Source of the DNA: Muribaculaceae bacterium
Lineage (GTDB): Bacteria; Bacteroidota; Bacteroidia; Bacteroidales; Muribaculaceae
NCBI GenBank assembly: GCA_017409345.1
Contig: JAFQSX010000004.1
Span: 62,001-126,000, forward strand
DNA: 64,000 nucleotides
Reading direction: 5' to 3'
In this document: piece after piece, positions 1 through 8,528 of the stretch
Layout: every line of letters begins with the position of its first letter
Position numbering within the stretch: the stretch's first letter is position 1
Position numbers and translations under genes: made by a program
The notes under the pieces: generated by a model
Told to the model about the DNA's origin: nothing
The model's input: the letters and a program-made list of their open reading frames with translations, nothing else
The model's database searches: none

Positions 1-519
1 GGTTATTCGCGTAAGGTTTATGAAAAAGTGGGAGGATTTCGTGAAATGTTCTCAGAAGATATTGACATGAGCACACGCATACGCCAAGCCGGATTCTCTA
101 TCGGCTTGATTCGTGAGGCATATGTTTATCACAAACGTCGTGTTAATATGCGATTGTTCACTCGTCAAGTATATGTATTTGGCATGTCGCGCATCACTCT
201 TAAATTACTTTATCCCGACTCACTAAAACTTGTTCACACTCTACCGGCAGTGTTTGTGATTGGTTCGGTAGGACTAATCGCGCTATCGATTCTATGGAAA
301 TGGTGGTGCATTCTGCCATTAGCGGCATATATATTAGCGATATTCATCACAGCCCTATTCTCAACTAAATCATTGGTTATAGCACTCAAAGCAGTGCCGG
401 CAAGCATATTGCAACTAAGCGGATATGGTTGGGGATTTATCAAGGCGTTCACTACAAAAATTTTGTTGCGTCGCGGACGTAACATCGAAGAAGAGGTAGC
501 AATTAGAAAAGGAAAATAA
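1..519 (+). CDS. Glycosyltransferase family 2, C-terminal part (5' end outside window)
   Basis: The frame is open from the first base, so only the 3' part is present. The first residues include an EDIDMS motif (SEDIDMSTRIRQAGF), which matches the ED-containing acceptor/base region of GT-A fold family 2 enzymes, followed by a basic stretch and two or three hydrophobic segments (about residues 70-140 of the visible part). That is the usual layout of an inner-membrane glycosyltransferase that moves a sugar from a nucleotide donor onto a lipid or polysaccharide acceptor at the cytoplasmic face. It ends in a Lys/Arg/Glu-rich tail. The stop lies 3 nt before radC, so the two may be co-transcribed. 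Donor and acceptor cannot be read from this fragment. Confidence 0.8.
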   Translation, partial: GYSRKVYEKVGGFREMFSEDIDMSTRIRQAGFSIGLIREAYVYHKRRVNMRLFTRQVYVFGMSRITLKLLYPDSLKLVHTLPAVFVIGSVGLIALSILWKWWCILPLAAYILAIFITALFSTKSLVIALKAVPASILQLSGYGWGFIKAFTTKILLRRGRNIEEEVAIRKGK

Positions 520-522
520 TCA

Positions 523-1242
523 ATGAACGACCAACTCAAAGAACCTGAAAATCGCTTCTTGGGACGCATTGCCGACCTTGACGATAGCGACAAGCCTCGT
601 GAAAAAGCTCTTGCCCTTGGTATTCGTTCATTAAGCAATGCTGAATTGCTTGCAATCATCTTTGGCAGTGGATTACCCGGCAAATCGGTTATCTCAATGA
701 GCCAAGAAATTCTTGCTTCTTGCGACAATCGCCTATCACGATTGAGCCGATTGTCGATTCATGAAATGAAAAAAAGATTCAAAGGTGTTGGCACAGCCAA
801 AGCAATTTCTCTTGCCGCCGCGTTTGAATTAGGACTTCGCACACGCGATGAAGAGGCCGCTCTTGACCCACAAATCAAATGTTCTACCGATATATATAAT
901 ATTATGCGCACAAAGCTCGACCGCATTGAACATGAAGAATTTTGGGCATTATATCTATCGCGTAGCAACAGAGTGATGTTTGAGGAATGTATGAGCAAAG
1001 GTGGGGTTTCGGGAACTGTAGTAGATGTGAGATTGATATTAAAACGAGCCATTGAACTACTCGCATCCGGCATCATTCTTATTCACAATCACCCCTCGGG
1101 CAATCCTCGCCCGAGTCCCGACGATGACCGCATTACAACCAAGACAAAGGAGGCTGCCAAATTGCTTGACATCAATGTTCTTGATCATCTGATCATCACT
1201 CCCACCGATTATTTCTCATACAGTGACAACGGCCGGCTCTAA
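523..1242 (+). CDS. radC: RadC family JAMM-domain protein
   Basis: 239 aa, close to the usual length for RadC. The N-terminal third has the helix-hairpin-helix-like region (LSNAELLAIIFGSG, then FKGVGTAKA). The C-terminal JAMM/MPN+ metal site is intact: H188-x-H190-x7-S198-x2-D201 within HNHPSGNPRPSPDD. RadC proteins were first linked to DNA repair, but a direct repair role is doubtful; the fold predicts a zinc-dependent hydrolase. ATG start 3 nt after the glycosyltransferase stop. A strong terminator begins at the stop codon. Confidence 0.93.
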   Translation: MNDQLKEPENRFLGRIADLDDSDKPREKALALGIRSLSNAELLAIIFGSGLPGKSVISMSQEILASCDNRLSRLSRLSIHEMKKRFKGVGTAKAISLAAAFELGLRTRDEEAALDPQIKCSTDIYNIMRTKLDRIEHEEFWALYLSRSNRVMFEECMSKGGVSGTVVDVRLILKRAIELLASGIILIHNHPSGNPRPSPDDDRITTKTKEAAKLLDINVLDHLIITPTDYFSYSDNGRL

Positions 1243-1266
1243 TTCTTTAGACAGAATTAGAGTTTT
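1237..1266 (+). terminator. Rho-independent terminator after radC
   Basis: Perfect 10-bp stem (1237-1246 with 1253-1262), 6-nt loop, then TTTT. The left arm overlaps the radC stop codon. Confidence 0.8.
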
Positions 1267-1276
1267 ACGCCTCAAA

Positions 1277-1834
1277 TCACACTTTTGATATTACCCTTTT
1301 CAAAAACTCTTCACGATTTTCGCGTGGCCCATGGGCGGTGCGATCACAATTATACCATTTTACATTATTTATCCCCACTGAGTTTAGCACAAAATCAATG
1401 AGGTTATCTTCGATAAAATGGCGATATAGAGCCGTAGGTCCTTGCGATGTAGTTATCAACACCGTGCGACGAATATCAAATGCCGGTAACATTGCCCCTT
1501 CTTCAGAATAATTATATGCCACACCTTTGAGCAATACCTTGTCGAGAAATCCTTTAAAAATGGCCGGCATCATACCCCACCATATAGGAAAGATGATTAT
1601 CAACTCATCGGTATTTTGGAGTATTTCACCATACTTAACTACAAGGGGATCGGCCGTCTCTCCCCTATTATACAACGCCAAATCATTCACCGTCATTGTG
1701 GGATTAAACCCATCGGCGATAAGATTTATTACTTGATATGGTCGTTTCTCCTCACGCAACTTCTTATCTACGCCATCTAATATCGCTCGATTAAAGCTCC
1801 CCTCCCACGGATGCGAAAAAACTATTGTCGTCAT
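1277..1834 (-). CDS. NAD(P)H-dependent oxidoreductase, flavodoxin-2 fold
   Basis: 185 aa. It begins TTIVFSHPWEGSFNRAIL, the phosphate-binding loop region of the MdaB/KefF/NQO1-like flavodoxin_2 family, and carries the FMN/FAD-contacting segment IIIFPIWWGMMPAIFKGFLD (about 78-97) and the TTSQGPTALY loop (about 128-137). The family uses two-electron hydride transfer from NAD(P)H to quinones or similar acceptors in the cytoplasm; the substrate here is unknown. Single gene, convergent with radC, ATG start. Divergent from the operon starting at 2009. Confidence 0.85.
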   Translation of the reverse strand: MTTIVFSHPWEGSFNRAILDGVDKKLREEKRPYQVINLIADGFNPTMTVNDLALYNRGETADPLVVKYGEILQNTDELIIIFPIWWGMMPAIFKGFLDKVLLKGVAYNYSEEGAMLPAFDIRRTVLITTSQGPTALYRHFIEDNLIDFVLNSVGINNVKWYNCDRTAHGPRENREEFLKRVISKV

Positions 1835-1924
1835 AATCTTTACTCTTTATAATTTTCATCTTTTATATTTTTATGTACAACATATGATTCTATATTTTAG
1901 TTTTAATTAAACACCTAATTTTTA

Positions 1925-1956
1925 TTTGCAATTTCACTCCTTTTTGTTTACTTTTG
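1925..1956 (+). promoter_or_regulatory. Bacteroidota-type promoter for the mini-FtsZ operon
   Basis: TTTG (1925-1928), 20-nt spacer, TACTTTTG (1949-1956). Fits the TTTG-N19-21-TAnnTTTG consensus; 52 nt before the start codon at 2009. Confidence 0.75.
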
Positions 1957-1978
1957 CAGTGTAAATAAAACACATTGC

Positions 1979-2001
1979 AAACTTTAAACTACTTAACTAA
2001 T
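1979..2001 (+). repeat. Leader repeat copy 1
   Basis: A 23-nt segment just upstream of the 2009 start, matching 21 of 23 positions with 2295-2317 upstream of the next gene. Both end in ACTTAACTAAT close to the start codon. Probably a shared translation-initiation leader; could be shared ancestry. Confidence 0.6.
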
Positions 2002-2008
2002 AAATTCG

Positions 2009-2275
2009 ATGAGTAAAATTTTAATTATTGGCGTTGGCGGAGGAGGTATCTTTGCCGTAGAGAACATGAAAAAAGTGGGAATTCCCGAGGCTAATTATAT
2101 AGGGATAGGCATGGGGTGCCAAAATCTTGCGGGAAATATCCCTTATTATGATTTAAGGGAAATGAATGGGAGTCCGAATTTACCACTACACCCAAGTCCA
2201 AATTTGTGCCGAATGCTTGCCGAAAATGTAGAAGAACAAATAGGCAAAATCATCAACAAACATATAAAAGATTAA
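2009..2275 (+). CDS. Orphan FtsZ N-terminus-like mini-protein (88 aa)
   Basis: The sequence starts KILIIGVGGGGIFAVENM, which lines up with the first strand, glycine-rich T1 nucleotide loop and first helix of FtsZ (KVIGVGGGGxNAVxxM). The next part (YIGIGMGCQNLAGNIPYYDL) lines up with the FtsZ strand that normally ends NTDAQAL, but the NTD is replaced. The last third (PNLCRMLAENVEEQIGKI) resembles the FtsZ helix before the tubulin signature. The protein stops there: no GGGTGTG loop, no T7 loop, no C-terminal tail, so it cannot be a polymerising GTPase. It has its own promoter and leads into an ADP-ribosylglycohydrolase gene 40 nt downstream. FtsZ relationship is inferred by eye and needs a structure or profile search; a different Rossmann-type mini-protein is the alternative. 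Confidence 0.6.
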   Translation: MSKILIIGVGGGGIFAVENMKKVGIPEANYIGIGMGCQNLAGNIPYYDLREMNGSPNLPLHPSPNLCRMLAENVEEQIGKIINKHIKD

Positions 2276-2294
2276 TTCTATTACACTTATTAAA

Positions 2295-2317
2295 AAACTT
2301 TAAGCCACTTAACTAAT
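2295..2317 (+). repeat. Leader repeat copy 2
   Basis: Second copy of the 23-nt leader seen at 1979-2001 (two mismatches, in the middle). Its last two bases overlap the ATG at 2316. Confidence 0.6.
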
Positions 2318-3278
2318 GATGACAAAAGAACAAATTTATGACCGAATGATGGGATGCCTTTATGGTCAAGCTATTGGTGATGCTCTTGGATTGGGAGGAG
2401 AAGGTCAATATGCCGATGGCATGAAACGAATGTATCCAAACAAGCTCCAACGATATGATGAGATTATTCCTTTTGCTCATGTGAGGCTATGGAAGCCGGG
2501 GGAATTTACTGACGACACTGACCAAATGCTTTGTATTCTCAATGCATTATTGAGCGACAATTGTATTAATCCCAATACTCTTGCTAAAAACATTCTTAAT
2601 TGGTATGAAACCGACGGTATGGGGTGCGGGGCTCTAACATCCAAGATTATTCATGCTCCAGGGTGGCTTGAGGCTCCAATTGAAACATCTAAAATCGTGT
2701 GGGAACTAACTAATAAGAATAGTGCTCCAAATGGTGGATTGATGCGTACATCGGTGGTAGGCTTATGGAATGAATATGTAATCGAAAATGCAGAAAAAGC
2801 ATGCATGGTGACTCACTATGACCCTCGATGCGTAGGGTCGTGCGTGATTGCATCTTTGATTATAAACAATCTTGTGTGGAACAACAAGGAACTGGGCTAT
2901 GATGAAATTATAGAAATAGCCAATCAATATGACTCACGAATAGCAGAATGGGTTACTTTAGCCAAAGAAAGCAACGACATCAGTGAACTTTATCTTGACG
3001 ACGAAACGTCAATGGGCTATACTTTGCGTACGTTAACCGCGGCTCTTTGGGCTTATTGGCATAGCCCCAATTTCACTTCAGGATTAATCGATGTGGTGAA
3101 TGAAGGAGGCGATGCCGATACCAACGCATCAATAGCATGTGCCATTTTAGGCGCAAAATTTGGGTATGGTTCTATCCCATCGCATTATGTTGAAAAAATG
3201 TATAAAACAGATGAATATCGCGCCACATGCGAAAAATTCTCTAATCTTTGTTTATCTAAATTTAATAATTATAACTAA
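2316..3278 (+). CDS. ADP-ribosylglycohydrolase family protein (DraG/ARH-like)
   Basis: 320 aa. It opens with the typical GCLYGQAIGDALG segment (13-25) and has both metal-binding motifs: T65-D66-D67-T68-D69 within GEFTDDTDQML, and GGDADTN at 264-270. These acidic residues hold the two Mg ions that hydrolyse the N- or O-glycosidic bond of ADP-ribosylated residues or ADP-ribosylated small molecules. No signal peptide, so cytoplasmic. ATG at 2316, or the next ATG at 2319. It follows the FtsZ-like mini-gene in the same transcription unit. Many members of this family have unknown substrates; the neighbour makes a protein-linked ADP-ribose plausible but this is inference. Confidence 0.9.
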   Translation: MMTKEQIYDRMMGCLYGQAIGDALGLGGEGQYADGMKRMYPNKLQRYDEIIPFAHVRLWKPGEFTDDTDQMLCILNALLSDNCINPNTLAKNILNWYETDGMGCGALTSKIIHAPGWLEAPIETSKIVWELTNKNSAPNGGLMRTSVVGLWNEYVIENAEKACMVTHYDPRCVGSCVIASLIINNLVWNNKELGYDEIIEIANQYDSRIAEWVTLAKESNDISELYLDDETSMGYTLRTLTAALWAYWHSPNFTSGLIDVVNEGGDADTNASIACAILGAKFGYGSIPSHYVEKMYKTDEYRATCEKFSNLCLSKFNNYN

Positions 3279-3288
3279 TTAATTTAAT

Positions 3289-3972
3289 GTGAAACATTTT
3301 ACATTTATACTCATCGCTTTAGCTATATCCTCTTCAATAGGTTGCTATTCTACAACTAACATCTCAAACAATCCAACCGATTCTTTGAAAAATACATCAG
3401 ATACACATGAATATATTCACCCATCTTTATTAGACGATGACCCCTATAATGACACAACTATATACACACTCGAAGATATTATTGAACTTCGTGATACTCT
3501 AATTGGAAATTTTAGTGGTGATGGAATAGACACTCTTATTGCAGAACCTATTGGATTTAAAACTCTTCGCAAAAACTTCAGAATATATAGCACCAGTGGA
3601 AAAATTAAGCCTTTATATGTTTACGAAATTTGGGACGTAAGAATGATTTCCGAAGAAGATTTAGATGGGAATGGCACTGATGAATTTGGCATTAGATGGG
3701 AACTTGAAATGGGTAACTGGACTACATATTATATATTCACATACCTAAATAATCAGTGGAATTTATTAACCGAACCACTCTTCCATTATGCGTCACATTT
3801 TTATGAAGATTTAGAAGTTGTAAATGCAGTAAAACCAACGAAGAAAAAAGGATATATTGAGGGTACCAAATCTCATAGTGGTGATGATTTTTGGATTGAA
3901 TATAAAAGAATCAAAATTAATCCACAACCTCTACCAAAAAGCATTATTCACTTTGGCGATATTGTAGAATAA
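3289..3972 (+). CDS. Putative lipoprotein with DxDGxG-type repeats
   Basis: 227 aa, GTG start 10 nt after the ADP-ribosylglycohydrolase stop. The N-terminus is a hydrophobic signal ending SSIGC (Cys19), consistent with a lipoprotein signal peptide. Two Asp/Gly-rich loops (NFSGDGIDTLIAE about 65-77 and DLDGNGTDEFGI about 122-133) look like FG-GAP/VCBS-type Ca-binding turns of a beta-propeller, though only two are visible. No enzyme motif seen. Operon position suggests expression with the upstream two genes; whether it shares a function is unknown. Confidence 0.65.
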   Translation: MKHFTFILIALAISSSIGCYSTTNISNNPTDSLKNTSDTHEYIHPSLLDDDPYNDTTIYTLEDIIELRDTLIGNFSGDGIDTLIAEPIGFKTLRKNFRIYSTSGKIKPLYVYEIWDVRMISEEDLDGNGTDEFGIRWELEMGNWTTYYIFTYLNNQWNLLTEPLFHYASHFYEDLEVVNAVKPTKKKGYIEGTKSHSGDDFWIEYKRIKINPQPLPKSIIHFGDIVE

Positions 3973-3986
3973 TCCCTATTATTCCG

Positions 3987-3994
3987 TATCTTTG
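3987..3994 (+). promoter_or_regulatory. -7 box TATCTTTG before the SanA/YdcF-like gene
   Basis: Consensus TAnnTTTG element 18 nt before the ATG at 4013, with a possible -33 TTG at 3962-3964 (22-nt spacer). It decides the start: a TTG at 3992 lies inside this box and is not a credible start codon. Confidence 0.65.
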
Positions 3995-4012
3995 CAAAAA
4001 ATTAGACTAAAC

Positions 4013-4666
4013 ATGCATATTTCTCAAAAAACAATGATTCGAATTATAATTTGGGCTATCCTACTTATTGTTCTTACAATAATTTGTTGCTACTCAATAG
4101 TATCAATAAATGCCTCGAACAAGACTTTTGATAACGCAAAAGATATACCTAATAATGAAGTAGGGTTATTACTTGGCACTTCCCCTCGCACTCCGGAGAA
4201 TGCCCCTAATTACGATTATATCAATCGCATTATTGCTACTGCTGAGTTATACAAGGGTAGTAAAATTAGTAAAGTAATTGCAAGTGGCGGTGACTACTCT
4301 TCGCGTCAGGATGGTTATAATGAATTAGAAGCAATGCGAGATTCGTTAATAGAATATGGCGTGCCCGATAGCGTGATTATTCTTGACTACGAAGGTACCC
4401 GCACACTAAATTCCATTGTAAAAGTTAAAGAAATATATGGCTATGATAATATTACTCTAATTTCACAAAAATACCACAATGAAAGAGCCATATATCTCGC
4501 GTCACAAAATGGCATAAACGCCATAGGATATAATGCGAAACCTTCTCACATTATCACCAAACGAATAAAAAACGAAGGCCGCGAATTTCTTGCACGAGTG
4601 AAGTTGTTTATCGACATGATATTAGGAGAAAAACCTACATTTAAGTCTTCAACTAATAATCAGTAG
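4013..4666 (+). CDS. SanA/YdcF-like DUF218 membrane protein
   Basis: 217 aa from the ATG at 4013; an upstream in-frame TTG at 3992 is rejected because it sits in the promoter. One N-terminal transmembrane helix (about residues 7-27) is followed by a DUF218 domain: GLLLGTSPRT near 48-57, ASGGDYSSRQDGYNEAEAM-like motif near 88-105 (here with NELEAMRDSL), LDYEGTRTLNSIVKVKEI, and a final SQKYHNERAIYLASQNG segment. SanA and relatives are inner-membrane proteins linked to envelope barrier function and vancomycin tolerance in enterobacteria; the chemical activity is not established. Single gene with its own promoter. Confidence 0.85.
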   Translation: MHISQKTMIRIIIWAILLIVLTIICCYSIVSINASNKTFDNAKDIPNNEVGLLLGTSPRTPENAPNYDYINRIIATAELYKGSKISKVIASGGDYSSRQDGYNELEAMRDSLIEYGVPDSVIILDYEGTRTLNSIVKVKEIYGYDNITLISQKYHNERAIYLASQNGINAIGYNAKPSHIITKRIKNEGREFLARVKLFIDMILGEKPTFKSSTNNQ

Positions 4667-4712
4667 GCCTCTTATGGTTTGACGTGGCATAATTATACAA
4701 ATTTAATCAATA

Positions 4713-5909
4713 GTGATAACGGAGTTAAACGGAAATATCATCAAATGGATTGAGGAGCATCGTAATGATGACACAACTAAATTGAGGTTGAGTTGTCGTA
4801 AAAAAGATGATGCAACAATATATGATTTTGCGATAATGCAAATTGAGTGTCGCAAGAAAGTAGCTAAAAAGTTGCATACAACACTCCAATCCCAAAACTT
4901 TATATTCCCCACTCCCCTATCAGCCGAACAATGTACATCGGATGATCTTGCTGAGTTTCATTCTTCATTAATTAATAATGGGGAGAATGTGCTCGATATG
5001 ACAGCCGGACTTGGAATCGATGCGTTCCACCTTGCTCAAAAAGCGACACAAGTTATAGCAATCGACATTAACAAAGATGTAGCCCAAGCATTATCAATAA
5101 ACGCCAATGCTCTTGGCATAACAAATGTCACGGGAATTAATGCCGATAGCATAGAATATCTAAAATCATCAACCACCCATTTCAACACAATATTTATTGA
5201 TCCCGCACGCCGTGGAGATGGAGGGAAACGATTATTTGCACTTGCGGATTGTCAGCCAAACGTTGTGGAGCATCTTGAACTTATTAAACAGCATTGCGAC
5301 AAACTAATCGTCAAAGTATCTCCAATGCTTGATGCCACACAAGTATTACGAGAATTACCTGAAACCACCGAACTATATGCCATTGGCACTCGTCAAGAAT
5401 GCAAAGAACTTGTAGTAGTCCTTGATTTTAAGAATCCCACATCAACACCTATATTACATTGTATTACTTTGTCGGAATGTGAAAATAGGTTTTCTTTTAC
5501 TCGTCATGAAGAGGCTGTGGCTAAATCTACATTTGAAAATATAAATACAGCAATTTATCTTTATGAACCACATCCATGTGTGATGAAAATGCAACCATTT
5601 AATATATTATCACATAAATATAACACCTCAAAACTTCACCCACACACACATATTTACTCCTCAAAAAATTATATTCCCGAATTTCCCGGTGATTGTTATA
5701 AAATAGAGCATATTTATCCATTCTCATCTCGCATCATTAAAGAAGTTGCCAAGGATTATCCAAGGGCAAATATTGCGGTAAGAAATTTCATTCTATCGGC
5801 TGAAGAACTACGCAAAAGGCTAAAAATAAAAGACGATAATAAATATCGTCTTTATGGTGTTTCTATTGCCAACGGCGACAGATTATTAATTGTCACATCG
5901 CCCATTTAA
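4713..5909 (+). CDS. Class I SAM-dependent methyltransferase with THUMP-like domain
   Basis: 398 aa. Start is GTG at 4713; an in-frame stop lies three codons upstream and no earlier start exists. The centre carries the SAM-binding motif [18 protein letters not shown] (about 92-108), motif II VIAIDIN, and a catalytic-type [15 protein letters not shown] loop (about 157-171). The C-terminal ~70 residues match the THUMP-like fold seen in Bacteroidota members of this family ([25 protein letters not shown]). These features suggest RNA modification, but the target is unknown. Convergent with smpB, overlapping it by 4 nt. Confidence 0.82.
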   Translation: MITELNGNIIKWIEEHRNDDTTKLRLSCRKKDDATIYDFAIMQIECRKKVAKKLHTTLQSQNFIFPTPLSAEQCTSDDLAEFHSSLINNGENVLDMTAGLGIDAFHLAQKATQVIAIDINKDVAQALSINANALGITNVTGINADSIEYLKSSTTHFNTIFIDPARRGDGGKRLFALADCQPNVVEHLELIKQHCDKLIVKVSPMLDATQVLRELPETTELYAIGTRQECKELVVVLDFKNPTSTPILHCITLSECENRFSFTRHEEAVAKSTFENINTAIYLYEPHPCVMKMQPFNILSHKYNTSKLHPHTHIYSSKNYIPEFPGDCYKIEHIYPFSSRIIKEVAKDYPRANIAVRNFILSAEELRKRLKIKDDNKYRLYGVSIANGDRLLIVTSPI

Positions 5910-6364
5910 ATCTTTTCAAACATTCGAGCCATAGCCCGTTTATCTTCACGTTCTTTAATCGATTGACGTTTGTCATATTCTTTTTTACCTCGACCAAGAC
6001 CTATAACCAATTTGGCCAACCCTCGCTCATTTATAAACAATTTTAGAGGCACAATTGTGTATCCTGTTTCTTTACCATCTTTTTCAAGACGTCGGATTTC
6101 CTTACGATTCAATAGCAACTTACGATCACGACGCTGTTCGTGATTATTATATGTGCCATAAAAATATTCAGCAATATACATATTTTTAACCCAAACTTCG
6201 CCATTCGTAACATAGCAATAAGTATCAGCCAAACTTGCTTTCCCCAATCTAATTGATTTAATTTCTGTACCGGTTAATACAATGCCAGCAGTGAACGTTT
6301 CAATTATATTATAATCAAACGTAGCACGTTTATTTTTTATATTTATATCTTTATTAAATTTCAT
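5906..6364 (-). CDS. smpB: SsrA-binding protein SmpB
   Basis: 152 aa, normal length. Family hallmarks are [20 protein letters not shown] at the start, [19 protein letters not shown] (about 28-46), a central [16 protein letters not shown] and a basic C-terminal tail ([20 protein letters not shown]). SmpB brings tmRNA to stalled ribosomes for trans-translation; the tail occupies the empty mRNA channel. The tmRNA gene (ssrA) is not in this window. The next gene (6368..6916) ends only 3 nt upstream, so the two form an operon. Confidence 0.97.
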   Translation of the reverse strand: MKFNKDINIKNKRATFDYNIIETFTAGIVLTGTEIKSIRLGKASLADTYCYVTNGEVWVKNMYIAEYFYGTYNNHEQRRDRKLLLNRKEIRRLEKDGKETGYTIVPLKLFINERGLAKLVIGLGRGKKEYDKRQSIKEREDKRAMARMFEKI

Positions 6365-6367
6365 AGT

Positions 6368-6916
6368 TTAACCGATTATCAAATTAAATAGCCCACCTAT
6401 AACAAACGGAGGCAACATAACCGATAAAATAGCCATTATTATATAATAGCCTATATATTTTTCTTTTATTGCCAAATATCTTGATGCTTTCCATAACACG
6501 ATGGCCACATAAAGATATAAAAAATACACCAACGACAACTCAACAGGCAAACAACTTTGAACTGCATTTATTAATGCCAAAATGGCAAGGGAATAAATTA
6601 TAATTGTTGAATATTTTTTTTCATTTGGAGTACCCTCAACCCAAAAACTCAATGTTGATGAAAACACAAGCGAAGCAACAAAATAAGTTATAAAAAATTG
6701 GACAAAAATTATAATTGCACGCTGAAGTAATACAACTAGACTCAATTCTGAGTCATAAAAATACTGAACAAAAGCCATTAACGAAGCAAAACCTATTATA
6801 GGATATAGCCCATTAGCAGCCAATGACTTTGGATCTTCACTGTCATGAGAAATATCTTCCCATCCATTTCCAGGTGATAGAATCAGTTGAAATATATTTT
6901 TAATAAATTTAAGCAT
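6368..6916 (-). CDS. Yip1-like multi-pass membrane protein
   Basis: 182 aa from ATG at 6916. The frame can be extended to 6988, but that would place the start upstream of a -7 box at 6931-6938, so the shorter start is preferred. Four to five hydrophobic helices (about 36-56, 65-85, 104-124, 127-140, 152-178). The N-terminal LSPGNGWEDISHDSEDPKSL resembles the cytoplasmic lead of Bacteroidota Yip1/DUF1282-type membrane proteins. Function unknown. Upstream member of an operon with smpB. Confidence 0.65.
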   Translation of the reverse strand: MLKFIKNIFQLILSPGNGWEDISHDSEDPKSLAANGLYPIIGFASLMAFVQYFYDSELSLVVLLQRAIIIFVQFFITYFVASLVFSSTLSFWVEGTPNEKKYSTIIIYSLAILALINAVQSCLPVELSLVYFLYLYVAIVLWKASRYLAIKEKYIGYYIIMAILSVMLPPFVIGGLFNLIIG

Positions 6917-6930
6917 TCTGATATTTTTTA

Positions 6931-6938
6931 CAAAGATA
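6931..6938 (-). promoter_or_regulatory. -7 box TATCTTTG for the Yip1-like/smpB operon
   Basis: Exact TAnnTTTG match on the minus strand, 14 nt upstream of the ATG at 6916. No clear -33 TTTG at the expected distance. Confidence 0.6.
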
Positions 6939-7061
6939 CAACATTTAAATATTAAATTTTCACTATACGAAAAAAATCTCAAAAACATTTAATATTTAAC
7001 ATTTATAAGTCAATGAGTCTCAAAAAAACTTATTTGTGTTACAAGTATAAAAATAAACTAC

Positions 7062-7069
7062 TATCTTTG
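7062..7069 (+). promoter_or_regulatory. -7 box TATCTTTG for the AmgK-RapZ fusion gene
   Basis: Exact TAnnTTTG match 21 nt upstream of the ATG at 7091. The nearest TTTG lies 25 nt upstream (7033-7036), longer than the usual spacing. Confidence 0.6.
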
Positions 7070-7090
7070 CAGTAAACTAAATAAATTAAT

Positions 7091-8521
7091 ATGAAATCAG
7101 ATATATTATCTCAACTATATACCCAATTTGTTGGGTCTGCACCCATTGAAACCATCGAACTTCCTGCGTCAGGTTCTAATAGACGTTATTATCGACTATT
7201 AGGAAAAGAATCTATCATCGGTGTAATTGGCACTTGTAAAGAAGAAAACGAATCTTTTATATATTTAGCCAAACATTTCAAAGAGAAAAACTTACCTGTA
7301 CCTAAAGTCTATGCTATTGCGGATGATAATATGGCATATATCCAAGAAGACTTAGGTGATGACATTCTATTTAAAGCAATAGAAAAAGGACGGCTAACTC
7401 GCTCATTTAGTAATGAAGAAAAAGATTTATTGATTAAAACCATTCGGATGCTTCCTGATGTTCAATTTTCAGGTGCAATAGGATTAGATTTCAATAAATG
7501 TTATCCCCTTGCAGAGTTTGACACACGTACTATTATGTGGGATTTAAATTACTTCAAATACTGTTTTCTTAAGGCTACCGGTTTAGAATTTCAAGAAGAC
7601 AAACTTGAAGATGATTTTCAAGCCATGAGTGAAGTACTTATGCGTAGCCAATCAAGCACTTTCATGTATCGTGATTTCCAATCTCGCAATGTAATGCTTG
7701 TTAATAATGAACCATGGTTTATTGACTTCCAAGGTGGTCGCAAGGGGCCATTTTACTATGATGTTGCTTCATTCCTATGGCAAGCAAAAGCAAATATGCC
7801 TGATAGTTTGCGCAATGAATTAATTGCAGAATATATTGATGCTTTGCGCAAATATAAACCTGTTGATGAAAAATATTTCCATGAACAGTTACGACACTTT
7901 GTCCTTTTCCGCACTCTACAAGTTTTAGGAGCATATGGTTTCCGTGGATACTTTGAAAAGAAACCACATTTTATGCAAAGTGTACCTTATGCCGTTGCAA
8001 ATTTACGTACACTCCTTCAAGAACCATATCCTGAATATCCTTATTTAAGCAAAATACTCAAGGAATTAGTTGAGATGAAGCAATTTAGCGATGATCTTCA
8101 AAAACACACACTAACTGTAAAGGTAATGAGTTTTGCTTATAAAAAAGGCATTCCAAATGACTCTTCAGGAAATGGTGGTGGCTATGTATTTGATTGCCGT
8201 GCAGTAAACAATCCAGGTAAATACGAACGCTACAAGCCATATACCGGACTTGATCAACAAGTAATACAATTCTTAGAGGATGATGGTGAAATTTTAACAT
8301 TCCTTGACCATGCTTACGAACTCGTAGATTCTACTGTAAAAAGATACATTGAACGAGGATTTACAAATCTTATGGTATGCTTTGGTTGTACAGGAGGACA
8401 ACATCGTTCGGTATATAGTGCTCAACACATGGCAGAACACATCAATAAAAAGTTTAATGTAAAAGTTGAACTCGTTCATCGCGAACAAAATATAGAACAA
8501 ACATTCAACGCAAAATTATAA
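7091..8521 (+). CDS. AmgK-like sugar kinase fused to a RapZ C-terminal domain
   Basis: 476 aa, two domains. Residues 1-330 are an aminoglycoside-phosphotransferase-fold kinase: nucleotide-loop GSNRRYYRL (28-36), catalytic loop YRDFQSRN (D195, N200) and metal-binding IDFQGG (D212). This is the pattern of AmgK, which phosphorylates the anomeric hydroxyl of N-acetylmuramate/GlcNAc in cell-wall recycling. Residues about 338-476 match the C-terminal domain of RapZ, with the signature FGCTGGQHRSVY (431-442) and a final HREQN. The N-terminal P-loop ATPase domain of RapZ is absent. A MurU-like nucleotidyltransferase follows 7 nt downstream, which supports amino-sugar recycling. In E. coli the RapZ C-domain binds glucosamine-6-phosphate, so it may act here as a metabolite sensor; that is inference. 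Confidence 0.85.
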   Translation: MKSDILSQLYTQFVGSAPIETIELPASGSNRRYYRLLGKESIIGVIGTCKEENESFIYLAKHFKEKNLPVPKVYAIADDNMAYIQEDLGDDILFKAIEKGRLTRSFSNEEKDLLIKTIRMLPDVQFSGAIGLDFNKCYPLAEFDTRTIMWDLNYFKYCFLKATGLEFQEDKLEDDFQAMSEVLMRSQSSTFMYRDFQSRNVMLVNNEPWFIDFQGGRKGPFYYDVASFLWQAKANMPDSLRNELIAEYIDALRKYKPVDEKYFHEQLRHFVLFRTLQVLGAYGFRGYFEKKPHFMQSVPYAVANLRTLLQEPYPEYPYLSKILKELVEMKQFSDDLQKHTLTVKVMSFAYKKGIPNDSSGNGGGYVFDCRAVNNPGKYERYKPYTGLDQQVIQFLEDDGEILTFLDHAYELVDSTVKRYIERGFTNLMVCFGCTGGQHRSVYSAQHMAEHINKKFNVKVELVHREQNIEQTFNAKL

Positions 8522-8528
8522 TATTGCA

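Noticed and set aside
3992-4012. TTG start giving a longer SanA/YdcF-like protein
   Set aside because: The TTG is part of the TATCTTTG promoter box; the ATG at 4013 is the better start.
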